34,661 nt of DNA, taken from contig JANYIQ010000109.1 of assembly GCA_025362575.1 (NCBI GenBank), forward strand, positions 1 through 34,661, given 5' to 3'. Positions 15,771 through 23,656 of the stretch are shown in pieces. Position numbers and translations under genes: made by a program. This stretch comes from Bacteroidia bacterium (lineage in GTDB: Bacteria; Bacteroidota; Bacteroidia; B-17B0; Aurantibacillaceae). How positions within the stretch are numbered: the first letter of the stretch is position 1; the number at the start of each line of letters is the position of its first letter. The notes under the pieces were generated by a model. The model was not told the origin of the DNA, made no database searches, and saw only the letters and a list, made by a program, of their open reading frames with translations.

Positions 15771-16401
15771 ATGTTTGGCCTTTCTGCAACCGGTCGGCTT
15801 TTCCTTGAAATATTTATCAGAATGGCAGCTAAATCCATCGCCAACGAATACCCAAGAAGAAAATAAATTGCGATTGATTAAGACCGGCAAAACCGAAAGG
15901 TTAACGTAGATAGCGGTAAATTAGTTGTTAGAAGGGACAATAGAATTGAAATAAAATTCTGTAACGAGTGGATCCTTCTATGGCTAAACCCTTAAAATCC
16001 ACAGCCATTTCTTGCTAGTCTATATTTATTGTGCCTGAAATAATACGGCTTCGGTTCTTTGTATTTAAACGCTTCGGTAAGCTCAGCTTCTTTTAAAGTA
16101 AATTTCATTTACCAGCTTTAGGTCGACCTTTCTAAAAATGCACACCACACATTTTCTTAATACCTAACCCCCCCGGTTGTACCGTAGGTTTTTAACATAG
16201 CTATTTTTTGATGAGCTGAAATGTTGGATTCTGTATCTTTTTTGCCGAATATTGCACCGGTTTGTTGAGCTTTGAGTCGATTCCTCTACATTTAAAGTCC
16301 TGTGTCTTAAAGGACGTAAGGGTTTAAGTCCAGTTTGGGCTACGTAGAAAGGCGAGTAACTAGCTTGCTTTTTTTTTGATTTAAAATTGCTGGTTATAAT
16401 T
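15771..16401. other. 630-bp stretch without a convincing gene
   Basis: Neither strand has a reading frame that looks coding. Short fragments on the minus strand around 16190-16270 and 15992-16108 read like protein-coding remnants but are broken by stops and frame changes and match no family I recognise. There is a C7 run near 16169-16175. No tRNA, terminator or shared promoter motif was found. The stretch may be decayed sequence, or the 5' leader and promoter region of rluF at its right end. Confidence 0.5.
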
Positions 16402-17094
16402 ATGAAAATAGATAAATACATTGCTGATTCAGGTTTTTGCTCAAGGCGCAAAGCCTGCGATCTGCTTGAAGAAAACAGAGTGCAGGTAAATGGTAAGCCG
16501 GCGACTTTCAAAACTGAAATAAAAGAAAAAGATCTGATCATGATCGATGGGCAACAGTTAATTGTAAAAGAATTCGTACCAACCTATATCGTATACAATA
16601 AACCGAAAGGTATCGAGTGCACCTCTGAAAAAATCGAGAATAATATTATTGATGCTATCGGGCATGAACAGAATATTTTTCCCGTTGGTCGATTGGATAA
16701 GGATTCAGAAGGATTGATCTTACTTACCAATCATCGCGAGATCATTGACAAGATCACTAACTCCGGTCATGGTCACGAAAAAGAATACATTGTTACTTTG
16801 AATTTACCGGTGCGCAAACAATTCTTAAGAGAAATTTCAGAGGGAGTGATGATACTTGGTGAAAAAACAAAGCCTTGTGTAGTAAGTTTAGAGCCAAATG
16901 CCAAACGCATTTTCAGAATAACACTAACGCAAGGTCTCAATCGCCAGATCCGTCGTATGTGCAATGCAGCAGGTTATCAAGTGATAAAACTTCAACGCGT
17001 TAGAGTAGTGAATATCAAATTAGGAAAGCTAAAATTAGGTGAGTGGCGAAATTTAACCGCAGAAGAATTAACAGATTTATTAGCTTCATTGTAG
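16402..17094 (+). CDS. rluF: 23S rRNA pseudouridine synthase, RluF-like
   Basis: A 230-residue protein. An S4 RNA-binding domain (KIDKYIADSGFCSRRKACDLL, ~residues 1-55) precedes the RsuA-type catalytic domain. The catalytic Asp lies in GRLDKDSEGLILLTN; HEKEYIVTL, ILGEKTKPC, the RITLTQGLNRQIRRMC block and LGEWRNLTAEEL follow, in the order typical of RluF. In E. coli RluF modifies U2604 of 23S rRNA. The ATG at 16402 starts directly at the S4 domain; an in-frame alternative start at 16387 adds only MLVII. It is ~60 residues shorter than E. coli RluF, mainly at the C-terminus. Confidence 0.88.
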   Translation: MKIDKYIADSGFCSRRKACDLLEENRVQVNGKPATFKTEIKEKDLIMIDGQQLIVKEFVPTYIVYNKPKGIECTSEKIENNIIDAIGHEQNIFPVGRLDKDSEGLILLTNHREIIDKITNSGHGHEKEYIVTLNLPVRKQFLREISEGVMILGEKTKPCVVSLEPNAKRIFRITLTQGLNRQIRRMCNAAGYQVIKLQRVRVVNIKLGKLKLGEWRNLTAEELTDLLASL

Positions 17095-17133
17095 TTCTAA
17101 ATTAATTATATTTATGAATTCAAAGATCTCAAT

Positions 17134-17598
17134 ATGAATTTAATTGCAAAACGCTCACTCTTCTTTTTAGTAATTGTTCTTAGTTTCATTTCCTGTAAAA
17201 AAAAGGATAAAAGAAGCCAGGCCCAAAAAGACGAAGACATTATACAGGCATATATTTCCGACAATAAACTGGATGCGCACGCAACAGGTTCGGGATTATA
17301 TTATGTGATGACATCACCTGGCACTGGAATTCAACCAAACATTAACAGTAATGTTACGGTTAAATACAGTGGCCAGCTTACCAACGGAAAAATTTTTGAT
17401 CAAAGCGGAAGTGCAGGAATTACTTTTGGCTTGAATTCGGTGATCAAAGGTTGGCAGGAGGGAATCCCTCTTTTCAAAAAGGGTGGTTCGGGTACTTTGC
17501 TTATCCCTTCTGCATTGGGTTATGGATCTCAGTCACAGGGCAGTATTCCGCCCAATTCAGTTCTGGTTTTTGATATCGATCTGCTGAATGTTCAATAA
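17134..17598 (+). CDS. FKBP-type peptidyl-prolyl isomerase lipoprotein
   Basis: A 154-residue protein with signal and lipobox FISC (Cys21), then a Lys-rich linker. The FKBP domain spans ~60-154 with VTVKYSGQLTNGKIFDQSG, VIKGWQEGIPLFKKGG, LIPSALGYGSQ and IPPNSVLVFDIDLL, so the active-site Tyr, Phe-Asp, Val-Ile, Trp and Tyr positions of active FKBPs are all kept. Predicted periplasmic folding helper anchored by lipid. Stands 39 bp after rluF. Confidence 0.92.
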   Translation: MNLIAKRSLFFLVIVLSFISCKKKDKRSQAQKDEDIIQAYISDNKLDAHATGSGLYYVMTSPGTGIQPNINSNVTVKYSGQLTNGKIFDQSGSAGITFGLNSVIKGWQEGIPLFKKGGSGTLLIPSALGYGSQSQGSIPPNSVLVFDIDLLNVQ

Positions 17599-17657
17599 AT
17601 TAAAAAAATGATTTTTTTTACTATCTTTAGTTTTAAATAAATAAGCACACGAAAACT

Positions 17658-18275
17658 ATGAAAACACTAATTGCCGCTTTTTTTATTCTGATCACTTTTT
17701 TAAGTTTTTCTCAAGCTTGTTTTACAGATTGTTCCGAACGCCTCAATCGTTCGGTCGATACTCTGGTTACAGCCGACCAGATGAAAAAGAAAATTCATGA
17801 AGCAGATCCTTTAAGTGCGAATCATAAAATATTGAATGACCTCAAGGGTTGTGAATTTCCTAAAACAAAATTCAATAACGTAAATGGAAAATCAATAAGC
17901 ATAAGTGATTTTAAAGGAAAACCTGTTTTTGTAAGTTTCTGGTTCACTTCCTGTGCTACTTGCATTGCCGAAATACTCAGCATTAATAAACTGATCAAAG
18001 AGTATGGAAATTCAGCAGTTTTTCTTTCCATCAATACTGATGAGCCGGAAACGTTGAAGGAGTTTTTAGGAGGTACCCCTTATAATGCCCAGCACGGCTA
18101 CATTACACGAGAGGATGCTTATAAAGAATTTTGTACAATTGCCGGATTCCCATGTAATTTGATACTTGATAAAGATGGGAAAGTTTTTGATGTTTGGGTC
18201 GGTGGCGAATCTGACCCTTCAAAAAAAGAAGATTTCTATCAGCGCATAAAAAAAGGAATTGATAAATGGAAATAG
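17658..18275 (+). CDS. TlpA/AhpC-TSA-type thioredoxin-like secreted protein
   Basis: A 205-residue protein with signal peptide (LIAAFFILITFLSFSQA). The thioredoxin fold from ~residue 75 has FKGKPVFVSFWFTSCATCIAE with a CxxC active site (C-A-T-C), followed by AVFLSINTDEPETLKEFLGG and the cis-Pro region AGFPCNLILDKDGKVFDVWVG. Two further cysteines occur near the N-terminus of the mature protein (CFTDCSE) and two more later (FCTI, FPCN). Likely a periplasmic thiol-disulfide oxidoreductase. Its stop is 4 bp from the end of the convergent peptidase gene; a 7-bp AT-rich hairpin (TAGTTTT/AAAACTA) spans the junction. Confidence 0.87.
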   Translation: MKTLIAAFFILITFLSFSQACFTDCSERLNRSVDTLVTADQMKKKIHEADPLSANHKILNDLKGCEFPKTKFNNVNGKSISISDFKGKPVFVSFWFTSCATCIAEILSINKLIKEYGNSAVFLSINTDEPETLKEFLGGTPYNAQHGYITREDAYKEFCTIAGFPCNLILDKDGKVFDVWVGGESDPSKKEDFYQRIKKGIDKWK

Positions 18276-18279
18276 TTTT

Positions 18280-18765
18280 TTATAAAACTACCGCAACCCT
18301 CGAAATTTTTATAAATCGTTTTTGATAATAAGGCGATTCTGAAAAATTAGTGATGATCACTCCGCAATTTTTTCCCGACGAGCTGTGAATGAATTTGACA
18401 GGTTCTCCTTTATTGGAAATGATAATGCCAACATGCCCCGGCGCTCTGTTTTTGGTTTTTGTGCCCGTAAAAACAATAACGTCCCCTTTTTTGCAGGAAT
18501 CAAGTGAGATGAGTTTCCCTGACTTTTCGTAATCCATCGATGCTCTGGGTACTTTAATATTGAAGTGCGAAAACACATAATATACAAAGCCGGAGCAGTC
18601 GAAACCGTTTTTAGGACTACTATTCGCGTAACAGTATTTTGTACCTAAATGTTTTTTGCAGAATGAAATTAAACTGTCTGCATTAAGCGTGTCTTTGGGT
18701 TCAATGTAATTTCCGTACGAAAAAAATACCGAAAAAATGAAGAGTGAGAGAAGGAACTTATTCAT
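18280..18765 (-). CDS. NlpC/P60 (C40) cell-wall peptidase
   Basis: A 161-residue protein with signal peptide MNKFLLSLFIFSVFFSYG. The NlpC/P60 domain has the catalytic Cys in NGFDCSGFVYYVF, the GDVIVFTG strand and the catalytic His in APGHVGIIIS, with FIHSSSGKNCGV following. Family members cleave D-Glu-diaminopimelate bonds in peptidoglycan stem peptides. Short single-domain form. The ATG at 18765 is chosen because it begins the signal peptide; it overlaps the TGA of the upstream gene (TGATG), which suggests translational coupling. An ATG at 18789 would add eight residues inside the upstream gene. Confidence 0.9.
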   Translation of the reverse strand: MNKFLLSLFIFSVFFSYGNYIEPKDTLNADSLISFCKKHLGTKYCYANSSPKNGFDCSGFVYYVFSHFNIKVPRASMDYEKSGKLISLDSCKKGDVIVFTGTKTKNRAPGHVGIIISNKGEPVKFIHSSSGKNCGVIITNFSESPYYQKRFIKISRVAVVL

Positions 18766-19175
18766 CAGTCCTTTAACTCCAGCAGCCACTCAATGGCTTT
18801 TTCTTTACTGTCAAACATCCTCATTTTCATGCTTTGCTTTCTGATAAAATTGATCATGAAATTAATAACGATACGATGCGCTAAGGATTTTACCAAAACA
18901 GCACTTCCAATTGTCATTGCATTTCTTTCCGGAGCAGCAGAAAATTCTCTGGCCTCATTTGAAATGGAAGTGAATCTTCCCGGTTCAACCAGAACCCTTA
19001 GTTTATTAACACCGTTAAATTTTGATCTCAAAAAATTATATTGCCGTTCCGAATCTTCCAGTTCGACCTGAACGTTGTCATCTATTTTTATGAAAATAAT
19101 GCCATTGTCCCAAAACTCGATCAAAGCGGTTCTGTCGCGATGCGATTCAATGACGGAGTGGTTGGTTAATAGCAT
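18765..19175 (-). CDS. DUF7793 (SpoIIAA/STAS-like) family protein
   Basis: A 136-residue cytoplasmic protein. The sequence pattern (SISNEAREFSAAPERNA, SAVLVKSLAHRIVINFMI, RMFDSKEKAIEWLLELKD) matches small Bacteroidota proteins of the DUF7793/SpoIIAA-like group, which end in an F-x-(D/S)-x-E-x-A-x-x-W-L helix. Their role is unknown. It forms a two-gene operon with the NlpC/P60 peptidase (1-base overlap). The promoter box TATCTTTG ends 8 nt before the ATG, so the transcript may be leaderless. Confidence 0.75.
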   Translation of the reverse strand: MLLTNHSVIESHRDRTALIEFWDNGIIFIKIDDNVQVELEDSERQYNFLRSKFNGVNKLRVLVEPGRFTSISNEAREFSAAPERNAMTIGSAVLVKSLAHRIVINFMINFIRKQSMKMRMFDSKEKAIEWLLELKD

Positions 19176-19183
19176 TTCTATAT

Positions 19184-19213
19184 CAAAGATAATTAAAAAG
19201 TGGAGGGAGCAAA
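19184..19213 (-). promoter_or_regulatory. Promoter TTTG-N18-TATCTTTG, near-leaderless
   Basis: On the minus strand a -33-like TTTG (19213-19210) and a perfect TAnnTTTG -7 box (19191-19184) are separated by 18 bp. Only 8 nt separate the box from the ATG at 19175. Confidence 0.65.
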
Positions 19214-19405
19214 TTTTATGAGGTCAAAAAAAGGATATCGCTGTATTCCGGGACGGTAAATCTATATAGGCAAATATTATGTATGAAAAGTGCTGTGATT
19301 TTTACAATGCCCAAGGAGCATAATAATTAGTTAAACATCTAATAATCAGCACATTAATTTTATTAATATTACGACGTTTAAACCCACTTTTTAAAAATTT
19401 ATTTT

Positions 19406-19413
19406 TAAGTTTG
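19406..19413 (+). promoter_or_regulatory. TAnnTTTG box directly before apt
   Basis: TAAGTTTG, a perfect Bacteroidota -7 box, ends 8 nt before the TTG start of apt. No clear -33 element is seen upstream. The transcript may be leaderless. Confidence 0.55.
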
Positions 19414-19421
19414 TAGCAGAG

Positions 19422-19949
19422 TTGAACTTAGTTACCCAAATAAAGAACAGCATTCGTGATGTAGCTGATTTTCCCAAACCCGGAATAATGTTTAAAGACA
19501 TAACACCGATTTTCGAAGATCAAACCTTATGCAATAACATTACAGATGGTTTTATAAATGCATTGCCATCTAAACCGGATGCCGTTGCAGGAATTGAAAG
19601 CCGTGGTTTTTTATTCGGGATCCTGCTAGCCAATAAATTGAACGTTCCTTTTATTCTGATCCGTAAAGCCGGCAAACTGCCTTACAAAACAGTTGGCCAT
19701 GAGTATGCTTTGGAATATGGCACTGCAAAAATTGAAATGCATGTTGACAGTGTAAAAAAAGGAATGAATGTTTTGATACACGATGATCTGCTCGCAACCG
19801 GCGGAACTGCCGAAGCAGCTGCTCATTTAGTAAAACAGCAAGGTGCTACCGTTAGTGGGTTTACGTTTGTGGTGGAACTCGGATTTTTAAAAGGAAAAGA
19901 AAAATTAATTACTTATTCAAATAATATAATATGTCTGGCACAATACTAG
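19422..19949 (+). CDS. apt: Adenine phosphoribosyltransferase
   Basis: A 175-residue enzyme, the usual length, converting adenine and PRPP to AMP (purine salvage, cytoplasm). N-terminus KNSIRDVADFPKPGIMFKDI matches the Apt family; GIESRGFLFG and KAGKLPYKTVGHEYALEYG are present, and the PRPP loop is VLIHDDLLATGGTAEAA (the first Asp of the common VDDLLATGGT is replaced by His-Asp spacing VLIHDD). The start is TTG at 19422: the frame has a stop at 19392-19394 and no ATG between that stop and the conserved N-terminus. The stop at 19949 lies 14 bp before the preferred start of the acyl-CoA dehydrogenase, so the two are co-transcribed. Confidence 0.94.
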   Translation: MNLVTQIKNSIRDVADFPKPGIMFKDITPIFEDQTLCNNITDGFINALPSKPDAVAGIESRGFLFGILLANKLNVPFILIRKAGKLPYKTVGHEYALEYGTAKIEMHVDSVKKGMNVLIHDDLLATGGTAEAAAHLVKQQGATVSGFTFVVELGFLKGKEKLITYSNNIICLAQY

Positions 19950-19963
19950 AAAATTCAGTTGGA

Positions 19964-21103
19964 ATGAGCTTCGCGCTTAACGAAAACCAGCAAATGATCG
20001 CGGATATGATCCGTAAATTTGGCAAAGAACACATTTACCCTAAATACATGGAGTGGGACGAAGCACAAACTTTTCCTATTGATGTTTTTAAGAAACTGGG
20101 AGAACTTGGTTTAATGGGCGTTTTGGTTCCAACAGAATACGGCGGATCAGGTTTATCGTATACAGAATATGTAACTGCCATCATTGAGCTTTCAAAGATC
20201 TGCGGTTCCATTGGTTTATCTATGGCGGCTCATAACTCTTTGTGTACAGGTCATATTTTAGCCTTCGGTAACGAAGAGCAAAAGAAAAAATATTTACCAA
20301 AATTAGCTACTGCTGAATGGATCGGTGCCTGGGGATTAACTGAAACAGGAACAGGTTCAGATGCCGGAGGGATGATGACCGTTGCCAAAAAAGAAGGCGA
20401 TCATTATATTATTAACGGGAGCAAGAACTTTATTACACATGCCATCAGCGGAAATGTTGCTGTTGTTATTGTGCGTACCGGCGAAAAGGGCGATAGCCAT
20501 GGCATGAGTGCTTTTATCATTGAAAAAGGAACTCCCGGATTTAAATCGGGTAAGAAAGAAAATAAATTAGGCATGCGTGCCAGCGAAACCGCGGAGTTGA
20601 TATTTGAGAATTGTAAAGTTCACAAAGATCAGATGTTGGGTAAAGAAGGAGATGGATTTGTTCAAGCCATGAAAGTGCTCGACGGTGGTCGCATCTCCAT
20701 CGCTGCACTGAGTTGCGGTATTGCCCGTGGTGCTTATGAGTGTGCTTTAAAATATTCTAAAGAGCGTAATCAGTTCGGTAAACCTATTTCTGCTTTTCAG
20801 GCCATCGGATTTAAATTGGCAGATATGGCTACAGAATGTGAAGCAGCAGAATTGTTAACCTTTAAAGCAGCTGACATGAAAAATCGCGGTCAGAAAATGA
20901 CCAAGGAAGGCGCTATTGCTAAATACTATGCTTCTGAAGTATGTGTAAGAAACGGAAATGAAGCGGTTCAGATATTTGGTGGATACGGATTTACAAAAGA
21001 TTTTCCGGCAGAGAAATATTATCGTGACAGTAAATTATGCACGATAGGTGAAGGTACCAGTGAAATTCAAAAACTGGTGATCAGCAGAGAACTATTGAAA
21101 TAA
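19964..21103 (+). CDS. Acyl-CoA dehydrogenase (short-chain type)
   Basis: A 379-residue FAD enzyme of fatty-acid beta-oxidation. N-terminus SFALNENQQMIADMIRKFG is the family N-terminal helix; WGLTETGTGSDAGGM and NGSKNFITHA form the FAD/substrate region; GGRISIAALSCGIARGAY and QAIGFKLADMA follow; the catalytic Glu is in CTIGEGTSEIQKL. The ATG at 19964 fits the family N-terminus; an in-frame ATG at 19931 would add 11 residues overlapping the end of apt. Two signals favour co-transcription with apt: the tight spacing and a terminator only after this gene. Confidence 0.93.
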   Translation: MSFALNENQQMIADMIRKFGKEHIYPKYMEWDEAQTFPIDVFKKLGELGLMGVLVPTEYGGSGLSYTEYVTAIIELSKICGSIGLSMAAHNSLCTGHILAFGNEEQKKKYLPKLATAEWIGAWGLTETGTGSDAGGMMTVAKKEGDHYIINGSKNFITHAISGNVAVVIVRTGEKGDSHGMSAFIIEKGTPGFKSGKKENKLGMRASETAELIFENCKVHKDQMLGKEGDGFVQAMKVLDGGRISIAALSCGIARGAYECALKYSKERNQFGKPISAFQAIGFKLADMATECEAAELLTFKAADMKNRGQKMTKEGAIAKYYASEVCVRNGNEAVQIFGGYGFTKDFPAEKYYRDSKLCTIGEGTSEIQKLVISRELLK

Positions 21104-21125
21104 AAAATAATTGAATCTTAAAAGG

Positions 21126-21154
21126 AAGCCGTTTCGAAAGAGACGGCTTTTTTT
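21126..21154 (+). terminator. Terminator with GAAA tetraloop
   Basis: A 10-bp stem AAGCCGTTTC / GAGACGGCTT (one G-U) closes a GAAA tetraloop and is followed by seven T. The T run overlaps the stop codon of the convergent gene; an A-rich 5' side may allow weak function on the other strand. Confidence 0.9.
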
Positions 21155-22607
21155 ACCTAATAACCTTCACAATTACAGTCCCTGTAGTTTCGTAATATTT
21201 TAAAACCTTTACTTTAATATTACTGTTCTTATAATAGCTCATATCATAAGGTGGAAAAATAATTAAATGATCGAACTCGCTTAATTTATTTTTTTGTGAA
21301 CAAATACCTTTTGGAAAACGGGTCTCGATCATTTCACCCATAAATGTATACGGGTAGTCTTTGCAGATGCGGTAGTAATTGCTGTAAACACCGTAGAGCT
21401 CAGGGCTTATTCCCACGCGCTTCGCGGCGGTATTGGCAAGCCAGTTAAAACCTTCGCGTGAGTCGGCCTGTTCCTTAAAATCGAAGCAATATTTTAAATT
21501 CATACTGTAACAGAAATTAATAATAAGACAGCCACTAATAGAAGTGAAAATTAATTTTTTAACGGTTTTGTTTTTGAAAGCATGTTCAACGAAATAAAAA
21601 AGCACAACCGAAACCGGAATGAAAAACACAAGCATGGTTCGGTAAAAGGGAAGCACTATTCCGAAGCAGAAAAAATTGAATAGGATCACACATATCATAA
21701 TTAAAAAAAGGGCCGAACAGAACGAATAAATAATAGTGTCGGAATTTTCCGAAGACTGGTTTTTTATTTTAAATACGCCAAAAATGCAAGCAGCTATAAC
21801 TAACGTAAGAAATATTAGGGCATATATCTGCAGGTGTGCAGGAATAAATTCAAATTTATGATAAGCCTGCCCGTCGATGAACACCCTGAACATCTCGCCA
21901 ATAGTGTAAGTTCCGGCACCTACAAGATCTTTGGAGCATTGTATAATGAAAACAAAAGCCCGCAATAAGACCAATGAAAAGGCAATACTCATGAAAACAT
22001 CAATATAAAAACGCCGTTTTTTCAGGAAGATAAAGCCACTTTGAAAATGAATTTCATAAAAGTAAATAAGTGAAAATGCCATAAAGAAATAAACGAATCC
22101 AAAATTGGCAATGGCACTTAGTCCGGAACAAACCAATGAAAAAAATAAATAATTGCGTTTACCCTTGTTTAAACCTGCAATGTAAAATGAGATGGATAGG
22201 GCCTGAAACATTATTGCCGAAGCATATCCGCGGGCCAGACCAAAATAATCGATCAGGTAAGGACTCAAAAACAAAAAACAGAATGCTGAAAGTTTTAAAT
22301 AGGGTTTTTCGATCGATCGGATCCAGATGAATGCACAAATTAAAACTCCTGCAAATGAAATTAAACTTAGCCAGCGTATGCCTAAAACATTTTCAAAACC
22401 AAAAAGTAAAGAAATTTTTATGGCCAGGCTGTTTAACCAATGCGAATTACCTGTGCATAAGAACTGAACATACCAGAAGTTCTTGATGCTATGATAGGAG
22501 TGTGCTTCGTCGTGAGTAATGTTAAGAAAATGAGAACGAAGCAAAACATAAACAAACAGTAAGCTGCAGAGAAACGCAAAGATCGTATCGTAGTATTTTC
22601 GCACCAT
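21153..22607 (-). CDS. Polytopic membrane protein, GT39/ArnT-like glycosyltransferase candidate
   Basis: A 484-residue protein with about ten or more membrane helices and a small C-terminal soluble part. The first periplasmic loop has HFLNITHDEAHSYHSIKN; an Asp-Glu pair in this loop is the hallmark of GT-C enzymes such as ArnT, PMT and GT39, which use polyprenyl-phosphate sugars. A second loop has LARGYASAIMFQALS, also GT-C-like. Acceptor and donor cannot be inferred, and no sugar-synthesis genes adjoin. Of the in-frame ATGs at 22613 and 22607, the latter lies 9 nt after a TATATTTA box, like other starts in this window. Confidence 0.7.
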   Translation of the reverse strand: MVRKYYDTIFAFLCSLLFVYVLLRSHFLNITHDEAHSYHSIKNFWYVQFLCTGNSHWLNSLAIKISLLFGFENVLGIRWLSLISFAGVLICAFIWIRSIEKPYLKLSAFCFLFLSPYLIDYFGLARGYASAIMFQALSISFYIAGLNKGKRNYLFFSLVCSGLSAIANFGFVYFFMAFSLIYFYEIHFQSGFIFLKKRRFYIDVFMSIAFSLVLLRAFVFIIQCSKDLVGAGTYTIGEMFRVFIDGQAYHKFEFIPAHLQIYALIFLTLVIAACIFGVFKIKNQSSENSDTIIYSFCSALFLIMICVILFNFFCFGIVLPFYRTMLVFFIPVSVVLFYFVEHAFKNKTVKKLIFTSISGCLIINFCYSMNLKYCFDFKEQADSREGFNWLANTAAKRVGISPELYGVYSNYYRICKDYPYTFMGEMIETRFPKGICSQKNKLSEFDHLIIFPPYDMSYYKNSNIKVKVLKYYETTGTVIVKVIR

Positions 22608-22616
22608 TTGCATTTT

Positions 22617-22624
22617 TAAATATA
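22617..22624 (-). promoter_or_regulatory. TATATTTA near -7 box for the GT39-like gene
   Basis: On the minus strand TATATTTA matches TAnnTTTG at all fixed positions but the last, ending 9 nt before the ATG at 22607. Weak on its own; it fits the spacing seen at apt and pssA. Confidence 0.35.
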
Positions 22625-22652
22625 ATGTAAATATTTAGCTTATATAAATGCT

Positions 22653-22660
22653 TATATTTG
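22653..22660 (+). promoter_or_regulatory. TATATTTG box directly before pssA
   Basis: A perfect TAnnTTTG box ends 9 nt before the ATG at 22670, so the transcript should start almost at the start codon. No strong -33 element is visible. Confidence 0.55.
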
Positions 22661-22669
22661 TATAGCACA

Positions 22670-23449
22670 ATGAGCATTAAAAAACACATTCCGAATTTTA
22701 TTACCTGCTGCAATTTGTTGTGCGGCTGTTTGGCCATTGTTAAGGCATTTGATGGCGATCTTGTTTGGGCTGCTTATTTAGTTGGAATGTCAGCCATATT
22801 CGATTTCTTTGATGGATTTGCGGCGCGGATGTTGAAAGTTTCATCGGCTATTGGTAAAGATTTGGATAGTTTAGCAGATATGGTAAGTTTTGGTTTGGTG
22901 CCGGGTATAGTAATGTTCAAGATGATCATTATAGCAAGAGGATTATCTGAATCACCGGAGCTCGAAAATCCGGATACAGGAGGAGTGATGCTTGGAGGCA
23001 TTACTTATTTGCCGGCGTTTCTTGCTTTTGCAATTCCGATTTTTTCGGCAATACGTTTGGCAAAATTTAATAACGACGTACGTCAAACCGATTCTTTTAT
23101 TGGACTACCAACTCCTGCCAATGCAATTTTTTGCTGTTCATTGCCTTTGATAATTGATAAAACAGTTAATAACAATAGTTTTTTTGTGGGTCTCATCTGC
23201 AATCCATACATCCTTTGTATAATCTCATTATTACTCAGTCTTCTATTGGTCTCAGAACTTCAGCTATTCGCACTTAAATTCAAGAATTTTAGTTGGACTG
23301 ATAATAAATTGCGCTTTGTGTTTTTAGGATTGTCATTGTTATTATTGATTACCCTTCAATATGTTGGCATTCCACTTATCATAATAATGTACATTTTGCT
23401 TTCACTGGGACGTAATATGTTGGTTGTACGGAAGCGTGAGGGATTGTAG
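22670..23449 (+). CDS. pssA: CDP-diacylglycerol-serine O-phosphatidyltransferase
   Basis: A 259-residue integral membrane enzyme making phosphatidylserine from CDP-diacylglycerol and serine, the precursor of phosphatidylethanolamine. The CDP-alcohol phosphatidyltransferase motif D-G-x2-A-R-x8-G-x3-D-x3-D is complete in FDGFAARMLKVSSAIGKDLD followed by SLAD. N-terminus KKHIPNFITCCNLLCGCLAI is typical of PssA type II. About seven helices follow. ATG 22670 is chosen over a TTG at 22658, which lies in the -7 box. The last codons (KREGL, stop) lie in a GC-rich repeat that continues downstream, so the C-terminus has probably been rewritten by it. Confidence 0.92.
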   Translation: MSIKKHIPNFITCCNLLCGCLAIVKAFDGDLVWAAYLVGMSAIFDFFDGFAARMLKVSSAIGKDLDSLADMVSFGLVPGIVMFKMIIIARGLSESPELENPDTGGVMLGGITYLPAFLAFAIPIFSAIRLAKFNNDVRQTDSFIGLPTPANAIFCCSLPLIIDKTVNNNSFFVGLICNPYILCIISLLLSLLLVSELQLFALKFKNFSWTDNKLRFVFLGLSLLLLITLQYVGIPLIIIMYILLSLGRNMLVVRKREGL

Positions 23450-23530
23450 CGAAAAGCCCACAGCCCCGAGGAACGAGGGGCGAGGACTTGCAGCGTAAAG
23501 CCCGGCCCGAAGGGCACGCCCAAGGCACCT
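23432..23530. repeat. GC-rich REP-like element overlapping the end of pssA
   Basis: Two imperfect direct copies of a 22-bp unit, at 23438-23459 and 23482-23503, match at 18 of 22 positions, sharing TTGyAGCG and AAAGCCC. Between and after them lie small inverted repeats (CCCC...GGGG at 23464-23480, GCCCGAAGGGC near 23505-23515). The stretch is far more GC-rich than its surroundings. I have seen similar TTGyAGCGnAAAGCCC units as dispersed repeats in Bacteroidota genomes, but copy number cannot be seen here. Confidence 0.65.
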
Positions 23531-23656
23531 TTATCTCAAGGGTTCTAAACCGCTTCAAAAGCCTCATTTTTATTGATAATAAGTTGTTTGGAAATTAATA
23601 TAGTCTTAGTATATTAGCACCTCAAATTTAAATTCACTAATTCTAAAATTAATAAA

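Noticed and set aside
15992-16108. 38-codon minus-strand ORF (start near 16108, MKFTLKEAELTEAF)
   Set aside because: Short, no signal or family pattern, no promoter box; upstream frame is broken by stops.
16280-16350. tRNA-like 3' half (GGGTTTAAGTCC resembling a T-arm)
   Set aside because: No matching acceptor stem, anticodon arm or CCA could be built around it.
23526-23533. CACCTTTA box downstream of pssA as a seventh copy of the shared promoter
   Set aside because: No GTGAAT or TGTAAC half-sites at the required distances upstream; the same holds for the CACCTTTA inside the desaturase gene near 32399.
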